64,000 bases of DNA from the NCBI GenBank assembly GCA_017305835.1, contig JAFKJY010000045.1, forward strand, positions 31,500 to 95,499, given 5' to 3'. Positions 24,874 through 33,635 of the stretch are shown here, piece after piece. The notes beneath the pieces are model-generated. The model saw only the letters and a list, made by a program, of their open reading frames with translations, did no database searches and had not been told where the DNA came from. This DNA is from Hyphomicrobiales bacterium (GTDB lineage Bacteria > Pseudomonadota > Alphaproteobacteria > Rhizobiales > Rhizobiaceae). The stretch's first letter is position 1. Each line of letters begins with the position of its first letter. The position numbers were made by a program, and so were the translations under genes.

Positions 24874-26574
24874 TTGGCTGCCGTCGGAAATTCATATCTC
24901 GCGGAGGCAATCGCCTATTCGCGCTATGCGTTCACGCAGTGGCATCGTGAGCCATCGGCCCCCTCCTATGGCTGCTTCGACCGGCAGTACTGGGGGTGGA
25001 AGAAGAAGGATCTGCCCGACGCTGCCCTGCAGCAGGCAATAGCGCTCATTCTGCGTCTTGCAGACCATACGGGCGAGACGAGATCGTTGCCGCCGCTGCT
25101 CGACGCCTACGTCTCCTTCATGCGGCGGATACAGCGCACCGACGGCAGCTTCGACCAGATCTATCCCTACGAGAAGGCGCCCGGCGTGGTGCACGACATC
25201 CTGTCGTCGCTGATCTTCCTGTGGCGGTCGCCGCTGCTGTCGCAGCCGTCTCGCCTGGATCTGGAAGGGGTGATGGCGCGGGCAGTAGACTATGCCCTCC
25301 GGTCGGACGAGAAGCACGGCGAGATCGCCAACCATTTCGCGCACTACGCCTGGGAACTGATCAATTACGGCGAGACTTTCGCGAACGAGGCGGCGCAGGC
25401 CGGCGGACGCCGCTACCTCGACCGGACGCTGGCGCTGTTCAACGGCCGCGAGGGCTGGTTCCGCGAGTATGACGGCGCAGACGCGGGGTATCAGAGCCGG
25501 TGCATCGCGTTTCTCTCGCGCGTGGCGGAGCAGACCGGCGACGAACAGGTGTGGTCGGTCCTCGGGCGGGCGGGCGGCTTCCTCGACCGCATGACGATGC
25601 CCGACGGCTCCTTTCATCCCATGCTGGGCGTCCGCTCGACGGCGCTGACATATGTGTCGGGTTTCGAGCGCCTTGCCCTGCGTTTCCCGGAGTTGGCCAG
25701 GCTCGCCGACCGCGTCCATGCAGCATGGGCCGTCGGGCGATCGCTGACCCCGGGGCTGCTCGACTTCGAGAACGGCTTGCGGATAGCCGACGATGCATAC
25801 GACGCCGCCGAGTTGCGCGAGCGGCGGCTCGTGCTTGGTGATCGCGGACGGATGGCGGCGGATGACGCGCTTGCCGCGTTCGACCTGCCGGAGGCCGGGC
25901 TGTCGCGTCGCTGTGTCGAAGCCGGCTCGGCAACGCGCACGATCCATGTCGCGACACGGCTCGGCGGTGTCGTCATCGTTCATGATTGCCAGTCCGATGA
26001 AGAGGCGAGGCTCGCATTCGAGGATTCCGGCTATCTCGTGGAGCTCAGCGACGGCAGCCGCTGGGTCATGCGTCATGCGGGTTCGGGCGCTCAGATAAAC
26101 GTCGGCGACAGCGAGATTTCGCTGGAGGCGGGGTTCGTTCGCGCGTTGCACGAGGACATGTCGTCCCTGCAACTGCTGCTGCTCAGGTCGCTCAACCTGA
26201 CCGTGCTGCGCTCCCAGTTCGTCGGCGACCTGTTCAAGAAGCTGGTCGTGCGCCGGCTGATTTCCGGACGCCAGCACCTACCGCTTTCATGCCGGCGGCG
26301 GATTGCGATCGAGGCCGGCCGCGTGGTGCTCGAGGATCGGTTCGGCATTCCCTCGTCCGTCGCCGCACGGTTAAAGGGCGCACGACTGCTGCGATGCCGC
26401 CGGGCAATCGCCAACCACATGGCAAGCTCGCGCTATTTCCAGCCCCAGGAGATGGAGCTGCAGCAACCGTGGACAGAGGAACTGCCGGTCGAGTTGGTCG
26501 ACGGGCTCACCGTGCGTCGGGAAGTGCCGGCTGCGGATTCTGCTGCTCAGATTCCATCAATCTCCCGCGCATAG
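24874..26574 (+). CDS. Alpha/alpha-toroid-like protein, function unknown
   Basis: About 566 residues. The first 330 are rich in short helical repeats with aromatic and His residues (DGSFDQIYPYEKAPG, HFAHYAWELINYGE, YQSRCIAFLSRV, MPDGSFHPMLG). This suggests an alpha/alpha toroid as in polysaccharide lyases and glycosidases. The later part (GGVVIVHDCQSDE, YLVELSDGSRW) looks beta-rich, reminiscent of heparinase II/III-like proteins. I cannot assign a family or catalytic residues. No ATG fits after the FemAB-like stop. TTG at 24874, preceded by AGGA, or TTG at 24868 are the plausible starts, nine or three bases past the upstream stop. It is cotranscribed with the FemAB-like gene and convergent with asnB. 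Confidence 0.6.
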   Translation: MAAVGNSYLAEAIAYSRYAFTQWHREPSAPSYGCFDRQYWGWKKKDLPDAALQQAIALILRLADHTGETRSLPPLLDAYVSFMRRIQRTDGSFDQIYPYEKAPGVVHDILSSLIFLWRSPLLSQPSRLDLEGVMARAVDYALRSDEKHGEIANHFAHYAWELINYGETFANEAAQAGGRRYLDRTLALFNGREGWFREYDGADAGYQSRCIAFLSRVAEQTGDEQVWSVLGRAGGFLDRMTMPDGSFHPMLGVRSTALTYVSGFERLALRFPELARLADRVHAAWAVGRSLTPGLLDFENGLRIADDAYDAAELRERRLVLGDRGRMAADDALAAFDLPEAGLSRRCVEAGSATRTIHVATRLGGVVIVHDCQSDEEARLAFEDSGYLVELSDGSRWVMRHAGSGAQINVGDSEISLEAGFVRALHEDMSSLQLLLLRSLNLTVLRSQFVGDLFKKLVVRRLISGRQHLPLSCRRRIAIEAGRVVLEDRFGIPSSVAARLKGARLLRCRRAIANHMASSRYFQPQEMELQQPWTEELPVELVDGLTVRREVPAADSAAQIPSISRA

Positions 26575-26611
26575 GCGTTGCGCGCCAGTTCTGGCTTGAG
26601 CAGCCGCAGGC

Positions 26612-28531
26612 TCATGCGGTTGGCTCCATCTGCGGCGCCGCGGCCGGCTCCCCGTCCGCGACGAGCTCCACACCCAGCCGCTCCCGATATTGCCTGAGCC
26701 AGCTTTCGAGGCTCAGCAGCATGAAGATGCGGTGGGTGGCGATTTCGTCGAGGGGGCGCAAGCGGCGGCGCCAGGAGGTGCGGTAGGCGGCGACGGTGCG
26801 CGTGAGGAAGGCGGGCTCGAACAGGCTCGTCAGCGCGCTGCCGGGTCCCGTCAGTCGCGCTTCCATCCAGCCGGAAAGCTCGCCACGCAGCCATTTCGAC
26901 AGCGGATTGGGGAAGCCGCGCTTGGGCATCGCGAAGAGTGCGTCGGGCAGCACGCCGCGCGCGGCCGCCTTGGTGACCGCCTTGAGCACGCCGCCTTCGA
27001 GCTTGGTCGCCTCGTCGATCGAGAGCGCGAAGGCGAGAAGCTCGTTGTCGAGGAAGGGCGTGCGCGATTCCAGCCCGTGCGCCATCGAGATCTTGTCTTC
27101 GACGATCAGCAGGCCGGGCAGGTAGGCGTTGAGATACTGGTCGATCAGCCGCTCGTAGGTGCTTGAGCCGGCTGATGGTTTCGCCCCGTCGTCGATCTTC
27201 ATGCCTGCCGTGGAGCGGAATGCCGGCCGCAGGCCCTCCGCCTGCTCGTGCGCGGAGAACAGCCGCGGCAGGAACTGCCGCTCGCCCCGCCGCAACAGCG
27301 CCGACAGCGCGAAATAGGCGATGTGCGGCACTTCCGAGGGGCGCACCCGCGCGAGCAGCCGCAGGAAGCGGGCGGGGCTTTCGCGCAACAGCCGCGACAG
27401 CAGCGCGAACTTGAACACCGGATAGCCGGAGAAGAACTCGTCGCCGCCATGGCCGGTGAGGATCATCTTGTGCGTCTGCGCGACCTTCTGGGCGACGAGG
27501 TATTGCGGCAGCGCGCCGGTGCCCATGCGCGGCTCCTCCAGCGCGAACACCATGTCGTCGAAGGCGTCGCGGAAGGCGGCGGCGTCGATCTCGACGCGGG
27601 TGTTGGGCAGCCCGTGCCGCTCGGCGACCAGCGCGGCGCCCGTCGCCTCGTCGTACCAGCCGCCCTCGCGGAACGTGCCGGTGAAGGTGGCCGGGCCGTT
27701 GCCGGACAGCAGCTCGGCCGCGACCGAGGTGACCATCGCGCTGTCGAAGCCGGCGCTGAGATAGGAGGCGACCGGCACGTCGCTCATCAGGTGGCGCGAA
27801 ACGGCGTCGCGAAAATTGCGGCGGAAGCCGTCGACCGCGGCATCGAAGTCGGCGAGGCGCGCGGCCGGCGGCGCGACCCCGGCATAGGGAAGCTCGCGCG
27901 TGCCCGCGGCGTCGATCTCCAGATAATGGCCGGGCAGGAGCAGCCTTATCCCCTCGAACATCGTCTCGGCGCCGAACCGGTTCTCGTAGGTCAGGTATTG
28001 CGCGAGACCGCGCTTCGAGACCGGCCAGCGACGGCGGCCGCTGGCGGCGACGATCGCCTGCACGTCCGAGGCGAAGAAGGTGCGCGCGCCGTCCTGCCAG
28101 TAGTAGAGCGGCTTGATGCCGAGCCGGTCGCGCACGAGGAACAGCCGCCGGTTCGGCGCGTCCCACAGGGCGAAGGCGAACATGCCATTGTAGCGCGCGA
28201 AGGAGCGGACGCCCCAGGCGCGGTAGCCGTGGATCGCCGCCTCGATGTCGCAGTCCGACCGGAAGGCCGCGCCCTGTGCTTCCAGCTCGGCGCGCAGCTC
28301 GGGATAGTTGTAGATCTCGCCGTTGACGGAGACGGAGATTTCCCCCGAGCGCATCGGCTGGCGGCCGCGCTCGGAGAGGTCGACGATGGCAAGGCGGCGA
28401 TGGCCGAGCAGGATGCCGTCGCCTTCCCACAGGCCGTGGCCGTCAGGGCCGCGTCGCTCCATCGCCGCGATCATCGCTTCGACGGCGTCGCGCCTGCCGT
28501 CCGGGCCGTGGATGCCGCAGATGCCGCACAT
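26612..28531 (-). CDS. asnB: Asparagine synthetase B-like glutamine amidotransferase
   Basis: A 639-residue class II amidotransferase. Cys2 is the glutaminase nucleophile (MCGICGIHGP), with RLAIVDL and NGEIYN as glutamine-site blocks. The synthetase PP-loop is SAGFDS (259-264) instead of the usual SGGLDS. AsnB homologues in polysaccharide loci (such as P. aeruginosa WbpS) amidate uronic acids instead of aspartate, and the neighbourhood supports that reading here. Its ATG overlaps the stop of the upstream glycosyltransferase by one base (TGATG), indicating coupling. A housekeeping asparagine synthetase cannot be excluded from sequence alone. Confidence 0.85.
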   Translation of the reverse strand: MCGICGIHGPDGRRDAVEAMIAAMERRGPDGHGLWEGDGILLGHRRLAIVDLSERGRQPMRSGEISVSVNGEIYNYPELRAELEAQGAAFRSDCDIEAAIHGYRAWGVRSFARYNGMFAFALWDAPNRRLFLVRDRLGIKPLYYWQDGARTFFASDVQAIVAASGRRRWPVSKRGLAQYLTYENRFGAETMFEGIRLLLPGHYLEIDAAGTRELPYAGVAPPAARLADFDAAVDGFRRNFRDAVSRHLMSDVPVASYLSAGFDSAMVTSVAAELLSGNGPATFTGTFREGGWYDEATGAALVAERHGLPNTRVEIDAAAFRDAFDDMVFALEEPRMGTGALPQYLVAQKVAQTHKMILTGHGGDEFFSGYPVFKFALLSRLLRESPARFLRLLARVRPSEVPHIAYFALSALLRRGERQFLPRLFSAHEQAEGLRPAFRSTAGMKIDDGAKPSAGSSTYERLIDQYLNAYLPGLLIVEDKISMAHGLESRTPFLDNELLAFALSIDEATKLEGGVLKAVTKAAARGVLPDALFAMPKRGFPNPLSKWLRGELSGWMEARLTGPGSALTSLFEPAFLTRTVAAYRTSWRRRLRPLDEIATHRIFMLLSLESWLRQYRERLGVELVADGEPAAAPQMEPTA

Positions 28532-29580
28532 CAGCCGTCGCGGGCGCGCTCGAGCGCCTTCACCCGGTCGTTGACGCGGGCGAGCAGGATGTAGAGCTCC
28601 TCGAACTGCTTCTTGCTCTGGTGCGACTGGAAGTAGAAGGCGAGGAAGATCAACAGGAAGAAGGCGCCGCCGCCCATGATGGTGAGCGTCAGCGCGCCAT
28701 TGAGCAGCGTCGTGCGCAGGCCTTCGTAGAGGGCGTAGAGGAAGCCCCGGCTAGCCAGTTCGGCGATGTTGACGATCCAGCTGTAGAGCAGCGTCACCGC
28801 GCCGACGGCGATGACGAAGCCCAGCGTCAGGACCGGCAGGATCAGCATCGAGCCCGGCCGCAGCACGTAGTTGTAGACGAGGTGCGAAGCGATCGTGCCC
28901 GACATGGCCAGCAGCGGGAAGCGCCAGCCCTTGCCGACGCGCTTGGCGCGCGACTTGTCGCGCCAGTCGAGCGTGGCCGGAATCTCGACGATCCGGTAGC
29001 CGAGCATGTTGGCCTTCTGGATGATCTCCAGATGCAGGTCCTTGCCGGAATTGACCAGCTCGAGCGTCTCCACCACCTCGCGGCGGTAGGCGCGCACCAT
29101 GCAGGTGAGCGTGTGGAGCTGGCCGCGCACGCCGGCGCTCAGCACCTTGTTGCCGTAGTAGGAGAGCTTGGCGCGCACGAACGGCACGTTCCGCACCACG
29201 CCGTCCGGGTGGTAGGCCGAGGCGAGCACGATGTCGGCCTTGCCCGCCTCAAGCGGGGCGAGCAGCCGGGGAATGTGGTCGGGCGCGTAGGAGAGGTCGG
29301 AATCGAGCGTCACCACATAGGCGCCGCGCGCCGCCGCGAAGCCGGTGCGGATGCCGGCGCCGCGGCCGAGGTTGCGCGGATGCCGCTCGACGCGCAGTGC
29401 GGGCATGTCGAGCTCCGCCAGCCGGGCATACATGCCGTCGGTCGAGCCGTCGTCGACGACGATGATCTCGAAGCTGCGGCCGGGCATGGTCTCGCGCATG
29501 AAGGCGTCGAGCTGGCCGACCGTGCCGGCGATGATGCCCGCTTCGTTGTAGGCGGGGATGATGAGCGAGATTTCGACCAT
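28531..29580 (-). CDS. Family 2 glycosyltransferase, DPM1/GtrB-like
   Basis: A 349-residue GT2 enzyme with a cytoplasmic GT-A domain: SLIIPAYNEAG at residues 5-15, IIVVDDGSTDG, and the DxD-like TLDSDLSY near residue 95. Two hydrophobic helices lie at about 245-270 and 300-330. A charged C-terminal tail with coiled-coil character follows (KKQFEELYILLARVNDRVKA). This is the arrangement of polyprenyl-phosphate glycosyltransferases, which charge undecaprenyl phosphate with one sugar for use in the periplasm. It is translationally coupled to asnB downstream. The start ATG at 29580 opens directly into the first beta strand, and the gene is divergent from the next cluster. Confidence 0.85.
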   Translation of the reverse strand: MVEISLIIPAYNEAGIIAGTVGQLDAFMRETMPGRSFEIIVVDDGSTDGMYARLAELDMPALRVERHPRNLGRGAGIRTGFAAARGAYVVTLDSDLSYAPDHIPRLLAPLEAGKADIVLASAYHPDGVVRNVPFVRAKLSYYGNKVLSAGVRGQLHTLTCMVRAYRREVVETLELVNSGKDLHLEIIQKANMLGYRIVEIPATLDWRDKSRAKRVGKGWRFPLLAMSGTIASHLVYNYVLRPGSMLILPVLTLGFVIAVGAVTLLYSWIVNIAELASRGFLYALYEGLRTTLLNGALTLTIMGGGAFFLLIFLAFYFQSHQSKKQFEELYILLARVNDRVKALERARDG

Positions 29581-29835
29581 GGCTTCCTACATCACGTTCC
29601 CTGACAAGCGTCAAACGCCATGTGATTCTCGCCTGCGCGGCCGCCTTGTTATCCTGCCGCATGCCATCGGGGGAAGTGCGGCGGCATGCCGGAAGGCGCG
29701 GGAAGGGCGGTTTTGTTGACAAGGACAGCGCTGTGACGCTACGGCCCGGCCTGTCCGGCAGGCTGCGGCCGGGCGGCGGGAGCGGCCCGGACCTGATGCG
29801 CGGCGCGGAGCCGCATCGGAAGCGATGGCGATCAG

Positions 29836-30615
29836 ATGAATCGACCGCAGAGCGACGGCTGGACGGGCTTCTACGTTCCCGAGATCCACGACGTGCATCC
29901 GGGCATGCTGCCGGAGCTCGAGGCGATGCTCGGCGTGATGCCGGCGGCCGCCCGCGAGGTCGCCGCGCTGCTCGTCGTGCCGGACTGGCAGGGCGCGGCC
30001 CCGATCGGCGCGGCGCCGGCGCTGCTTTCGAGGCTGGCCGGCCTACCGGGCGAGAAGGTGCTGCACGGCTGGACCCATTCGCTCGGGCCGGACTTCCTCA
30101 ACTGGCTGCTCTACGGCCACGACAACCGCTCCGAATTCGCACGGCTGGACGGCCGGCAGGCCGCGGAGCGCATCGGCCGCGGCGTCGAGGCCTTCGCGAG
30201 CCTCGGCGTCAGGCCGCGCTGGTTCTGCGCGCCGCGCTGGCAGCAGAGCGAGGCCGCGCGTACTGCGCTTGGAGAAGCGGGGTTCGAGGCCTGCATGCTG
30301 GGCCGCAGCCTGGAGACGTTTTCGGGCGTCTCGGTGCCGATCCCCGCGCTCAATTTCGACGAGGGGGACCGCAAGCTGCGCAACCGCATCATGCACGCGC
30401 TGCGCAGAGGCCGCATCGCGCGGCTGCTCGCCGCGGCGCGGCCCTTCCGGGTGGCGTTGCACCCGGCCGACGTGCGCGACCCGGTCGCCTGGGAGCAGGT
30501 GAAGGACCTGTGCGCGCGACTGGAGGGCGGGGGCTGGCAGCCCGTCTCGCCCGACGCGGCCGTCGCCCGCTGGCTCGCGGCCGGTGGAACCGGCGCCGGG
30601 GCGCGGCGCGCATGA
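29836..30615 (+). CDS. DUF2334-like polysaccharide deacetylase family protein
   Basis: A 259-residue protein. The blocks PEIHDVHPGM near residue 16, LHGWTHSLGPDF near 75, and WFCAPRWQQSEAARTAL near 132 match DUF2334/YdjC-type deacetylase-like proteins. In these a His-Asp pair and further His residues bind metal. It lacks a signal peptide, so a cytoplasmic substrate is likely. It opens a rightward cluster of seven tightly packed genes and overlaps the next start by four bases (ATGA at 30612-30615). A role in deacetylating an amino-sugar glycolipid before further glycosylation is plausible inference. Confidence 0.7.
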   Translation: MNRPQSDGWTGFYVPEIHDVHPGMLPELEAMLGVMPAAAREVAALLVVPDWQGAAPIGAAPALLSRLAGLPGEKVLHGWTHSLGPDFLNWLLYGHDNRSEFARLDGRQAAERIGRGVEAFASLGVRPRWFCAPRWQQSEAARTALGEAGFEACMLGRSLETFSGVSVPIPALNFDEGDRKLRNRIMHALRRGRIARLLAAARPFRVALHPADVRDPVAWEQVKDLCARLEGGGWQPVSPDAAVARWLAAGGTGAGARRA

Positions 30616-31826
30616 AGGACATCCTGTTCGCCAGCAACGGCCATGGCGAGGACGTGATCGCAGGGCGCGTGCTCGACCGGCTCGCGGCGCGGCGGCCGCA
30701 GCTCGCGGTCGAGGGCTGGCCGATGGTGGGCGAGGGGGCGGCCTATGCAGCGAGGGGCATCGCGACGGTCGGCGCCCGCAACCTTCTGCCCAGCGCCGGC
30801 TTCGCCACGCTCGACCCGGCGCTGATGGCGCGCGACCTCAAGGCGGGCTGGATCGGCACCTACTGGCGGCAGGCGGTTGGCGCGCGCGCCATGCGCGGCC
30901 GCTACCGGATGATCGTCGCGGTCGGCGACATCGTGCCGATCGGCGCGGGCGTGCTCGCCCGCACGCCCTTCGTCTTCATCGGCTGCGCCAAGTCGGCCTA
31001 TTACGGCCCGCGCCACGGCTATACGGGGCTGGAGAAGCGGCTGCTGTGCCGCCATTGCGTCGAGACTTACCCGCGCGACCCGCTGACGGCGGGCGAGCTG
31101 GAGCGGGCGGGCGTGGCCTGCCGCTATCTCGGCAACCCGATGATGGACGGGCTGGAGGGTACCGGCGACCGGCTGGGCATCGGCGAGGGCGAGACGGTCG
31201 TCGGCCTGCTCGCCGGCACGCGCGCCGACGCCGAGACCAACATGCTCGACCTGATCGCCGCGGCCGGCGCCGCGCCGCGCCACATTCCCGACCCCGCCCG
31301 CCTGCGCTTCGTTTTCGCCGCACGGTCCGAGTTCGACCCGCAAGCCTTCGCCGCTGCCTTCGGGACCGACCCGCGCCTTGCCGGATGGCGCGTCGCGTCC
31401 GCCGGCGCGCGGGAGGGTGTCGTGATGCGGCTGGAGCATCCGGCCGGCATGCAGGTGCTGGTCGCCAAGGGCCGTTTCCCCGACGTGCTGCGCCTGTCGC
31501 GCGTCGTCGTCGGCATGGCCGGCACCGCCAACGAGCAGGCGATCGGGCTGGGCATCCCGCTCGTCACCGTCCCGTCGTCGGGCGTCCAGGGCGAGCGCTA
31601 CGTCAGGATGAAGATGGAGTATTTCGGGGGAGCTGCGGTGCTCGCGGCGCGCGAGCCGGACGCCATCGCCGGCGCGGTCGCCGGACTGCTCGCCGATCCC
31701 GCCCGCTGCGCGCGTATGGCCACCGCCGGCCGCGAGCGCATGGGCCTGCCGGGCGGCAGCGATGCGATCGCTCAGGCGATCCTGCACCGCTTCGACGAAG
31801 CGGCGGCCGGACGGAGCGCGGCATGA
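30612..31826 (+). CDS. Lipid-A-disaccharide synthase-related protein
   Basis: A 404-residue GT-B-like protein. It begins DILFASNGHGEDVIAGRVL and has GWPMVGEGAAYAARGI, VAVGDIVPIGAG, and in the C-terminal half VVGMAGTANEQAIGLGIPLV. These features match a conserved family annotated as lipid-A-disaccharide-synthase-related, not true LpxB. GT-B members of this kind probably join a sugar nucleotide to a lipid-bound sugar. It is coupled by ATGA overlaps to the DUF2334-like gene upstream and the GT2 gene downstream. The reaction is unknown. Confidence 0.72.
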   Translation: MKDILFASNGHGEDVIAGRVLDRLAARRPQLAVEGWPMVGEGAAYAARGIATVGARNLLPSAGFATLDPALMARDLKAGWIGTYWRQAVGARAMRGRYRMIVAVGDIVPIGAGVLARTPFVFIGCAKSAYYGPRHGYTGLEKRLLCRHCVETYPRDPLTAGELERAGVACRYLGNPMMDGLEGTGDRLGIGEGETVVGLLAGTRADAETNMLDLIAAAGAAPRHIPDPARLRFVFAARSEFDPQAFAAAFGTDPRLAGWRVASAGAREGVVMRLEHPAGMQVLVAKGRFPDVLRLSRVVVGMAGTANEQAIGLGIPLVTVPSSGVQGERYVRMKMEYFGGAAVLAAREPDAIAGAVAGLLADPARCARMATAGRERMGLPGGSDAIAQAILHRFDEAAAGRSAA

Positions 31827-32815
31827 CCACCATCACTCCCGCCGTCACGGTCCTCATCACCGCCCACAACGCGGCGGCCGACATCGGCCCGTGCCTGCGC
31901 TCGATCGCGGCGCAGCGCGGCCTGCCGGAGGGCGGCTTCGAGATCGTGCTCGTCGACGACCGCTCGACCGACGGCACGGCGCAGGCCGCGCGCGCTCTGG
32001 GGCTGGAGAACCTGAACCTGATCCGCGTCGACGCGCCTTCCGGCAGCGGCCTGACGACCCGGCAGGACGCGCTGGCGCTCGGCGTGGCCGCGGCGCGGGG
32101 CGACGTCGTTCTGACCATCGACGCCGACGGCATCGTCGGGCCGGACTGGGTGGCCGAAATGAGCCGGCCGATCCGCGAGGGCAGGGCGGACGCGGTCGCC
32201 GGCCCGGTCTTCTTCCGCGCCGCGCGCGGCTGGCTCGGCCAGTGGCAGACGGTCGACGTCTCCTACTATCTCGCGCTCTGCCGCCTGCTCGACGGCGCCG
32301 GCCTCGCCGGCGGCGTGCTGTTCGGCAATTTCGCCTTCCGGCGCGAGCTGTTCGACGCCGTCGGCGGCTTTTCGCGCATCGGCTTCACGCTGACCGAGGA
32401 CCTCGCCTTCTCGCGCGCCCTCCATGCCCACGGCGCGCGCATCCTTTACGGGCGCCGCGCGCCGGTCGAGGTCGCCGCCTGCGCGAGCTGGTCGGTGCTG
32501 GTCGAGCGGGCCAAGCGCGTCAGCTCCGGCGGGTTTTCGGCGCTGGCGGTCGTCCTCGGCGTGTGGATGGCGCTGCTGCCGGTGCTCGCCGTGCCCGGCG
32601 CGGTCCTCGGCGGCGTCTTCGCCTGGCTGGCGATCGCCCGCTACGGGCTGGGCGTGCTGTTCTGCGCCTTCGCGCTCACAAGGGTCGGCCGGCCTTCGCT
32701 CCTGCCGCTGGCGCTGCTATACGAGCCGCTCGCTTTCCTGATCGGGCTGCGCGTGATGGTCTCGCTCAGCCGCAACAGCCGCGTCGAATGGGGCGGGAAG
32801 AACTATGCACGCTGA
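31823..32815 (+). CDS. Family 2 glycosyltransferase with C-terminal membrane helices
   Basis: A 330-residue GT2 protein. The GT-A core has VTVLITAHNAAADIG, EIVLVDDRSTDG, the DxD motif LTIDADGIVGPDW, and GFTLTEDLAFSRALHAHG (the ED motif). Two to three hydrophobic segments follow at about 240-290, anchoring it to the membrane. It overlaps its upstream neighbour by four bases and the GNAT gene downstream by eleven. It likely adds a sugar to the glycolipid assembled by this cluster. Donor and acceptor are not readable. Confidence 0.83.
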   Translation: MTTITPAVTVLITAHNAAADIGPCLRSIAAQRGLPEGGFEIVLVDDRSTDGTAQAARALGLENLNLIRVDAPSGSGLTTRQDALALGVAAARGDVVLTIDADGIVGPDWVAEMSRPIREGRADAVAGPVFFRAARGWLGQWQTVDVSYYLALCRLLDGAGLAGGVLFGNFAFRRELFDAVGGFSRIGFTLTEDLAFSRALHAHGARILYGRRAPVEVAACASWSVLVERAKRVSSGGFSALAVVLGVWMALLPVLAVPGAVLGGVFAWLAIARYGLGVLFCAFALTRVGRPSLLPLALLYEPLAFLIGLRVMVSLSRNSRVEWGGKNYAR

Positions 32816-33587
32816 GCGCTCCGCAGCGCAGGCCGGCGACACGGCCCAGGTCGGCCCCGGACTCATCCGCCCCTACCGCGCGGAGGACCGGGAGCTCGTG
32901 CGCGAGATCTGCCGCCGCACCGCCTACCGCAACCGCGGCTCGGCCGCCGTCATCGAGGACGGCGAGCTGTTCGCCGACTACTGGACGAAATACTACACCG
33001 ACGAGGAGCCGGAATCCGCGCTGGTGGTCGAGGAGGACGGCAAGGTCATCGGCTACCTGCTCGGCTGCGTCGATTCGACCGTGTTCCTCCGCGCCATGGC
33101 GCGCCGCATCGTGCCGGCGATCCTCGCGCGCGCCTTCTTCCGGCTCGCCACCTTCCGCTACCGCGACCCCAACAGCCGCCGGATGCTCTACTGGCTGCTG
33201 CGCTACGGCTGGCAGGAGGATCCCGCGATCCCGCTCGACCGCTATCCCGGCCACTACCATTGCAACGTGCTGCGCCAGGGCTACGGCAAGGGCTACTATT
33301 CGGCGCTGGCGCTGCGTTTCCTCGACCGGCTGGACGAGAAGGGCGCGGCGGGGCTGCACGGACAGGTGCAGGAGCCGGTGACCGGCGGCCCGTGGATGCG
33401 CATGGTCGCGACCTACCGCGCGCAGTTCGGCGCCGCCGACCCGCTCGAATTTTTCGCCGAGAAGCCCTCGACCTTCCAGCGCTACATGTTCGGCATCGAC
33501 AAGCCGATGGTGAACAGGGCCTGGGGCGCCAAGGTCGGGGACTATCGCGGCTGGCTTGTGTGGGCGGCCGAAAAGTATCACATGTGA
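32805..33587 (+). CDS. GNAT family N-acetyltransferase
   Basis: A 260-residue protein with a GNAT-like arrangement. LIRPYRAEDRELVREICRRT near residue 16 is a typical GNAT N-terminus, followed by ALVVEEDGKVIGYLLGCVDS, then YHCNVLRQGYGKGYYSALAL where the acetyl-CoA pyrophosphate loop (Q/RxxGxG) is QGYGKG. The length exceeds a single GNAT domain by about 100 residues, with extra helices and a C-terminal extension. It overlaps the GT2 gene by 11 bases, so the same operon is near certain. Acylation of an amino sugar in the cluster's product is the simplest inference. Confidence 0.75.
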   Translation: MHAERSAAQAGDTAQVGPGLIRPYRAEDRELVREICRRTAYRNRGSAAVIEDGELFADYWTKYYTDEEPESALVVEEDGKVIGYLLGCVDSTVFLRAMARRIVPAILARAFFRLATFRYRDPNSRRMLYWLLRYGWQEDPAIPLDRYPGHYHCNVLRQGYGKGYYSALALRFLDRLDEKGAAGLHGQVQEPVTGGPWMRMVATYRAQFGAADPLEFFAEKPSTFQRYMFGIDKPMVNRAWGAKVGDYRGWLVWAAEKYHM

Positions 33588-33635
33588 AGGCGAATCCAGC
33601 CCCGGGCGCGTATCCGCGCGCCGGTGCGAGACGCG

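Noticed and set aside
22512..28531. Exosortase/PEP-CTERM-associated polysaccharide system
   Set aside because: FemAB-like, AsnB and deacetylase-like genes are reminiscent, but no exosortase, PrsK/PrsR or PEP-CTERM protein is present.
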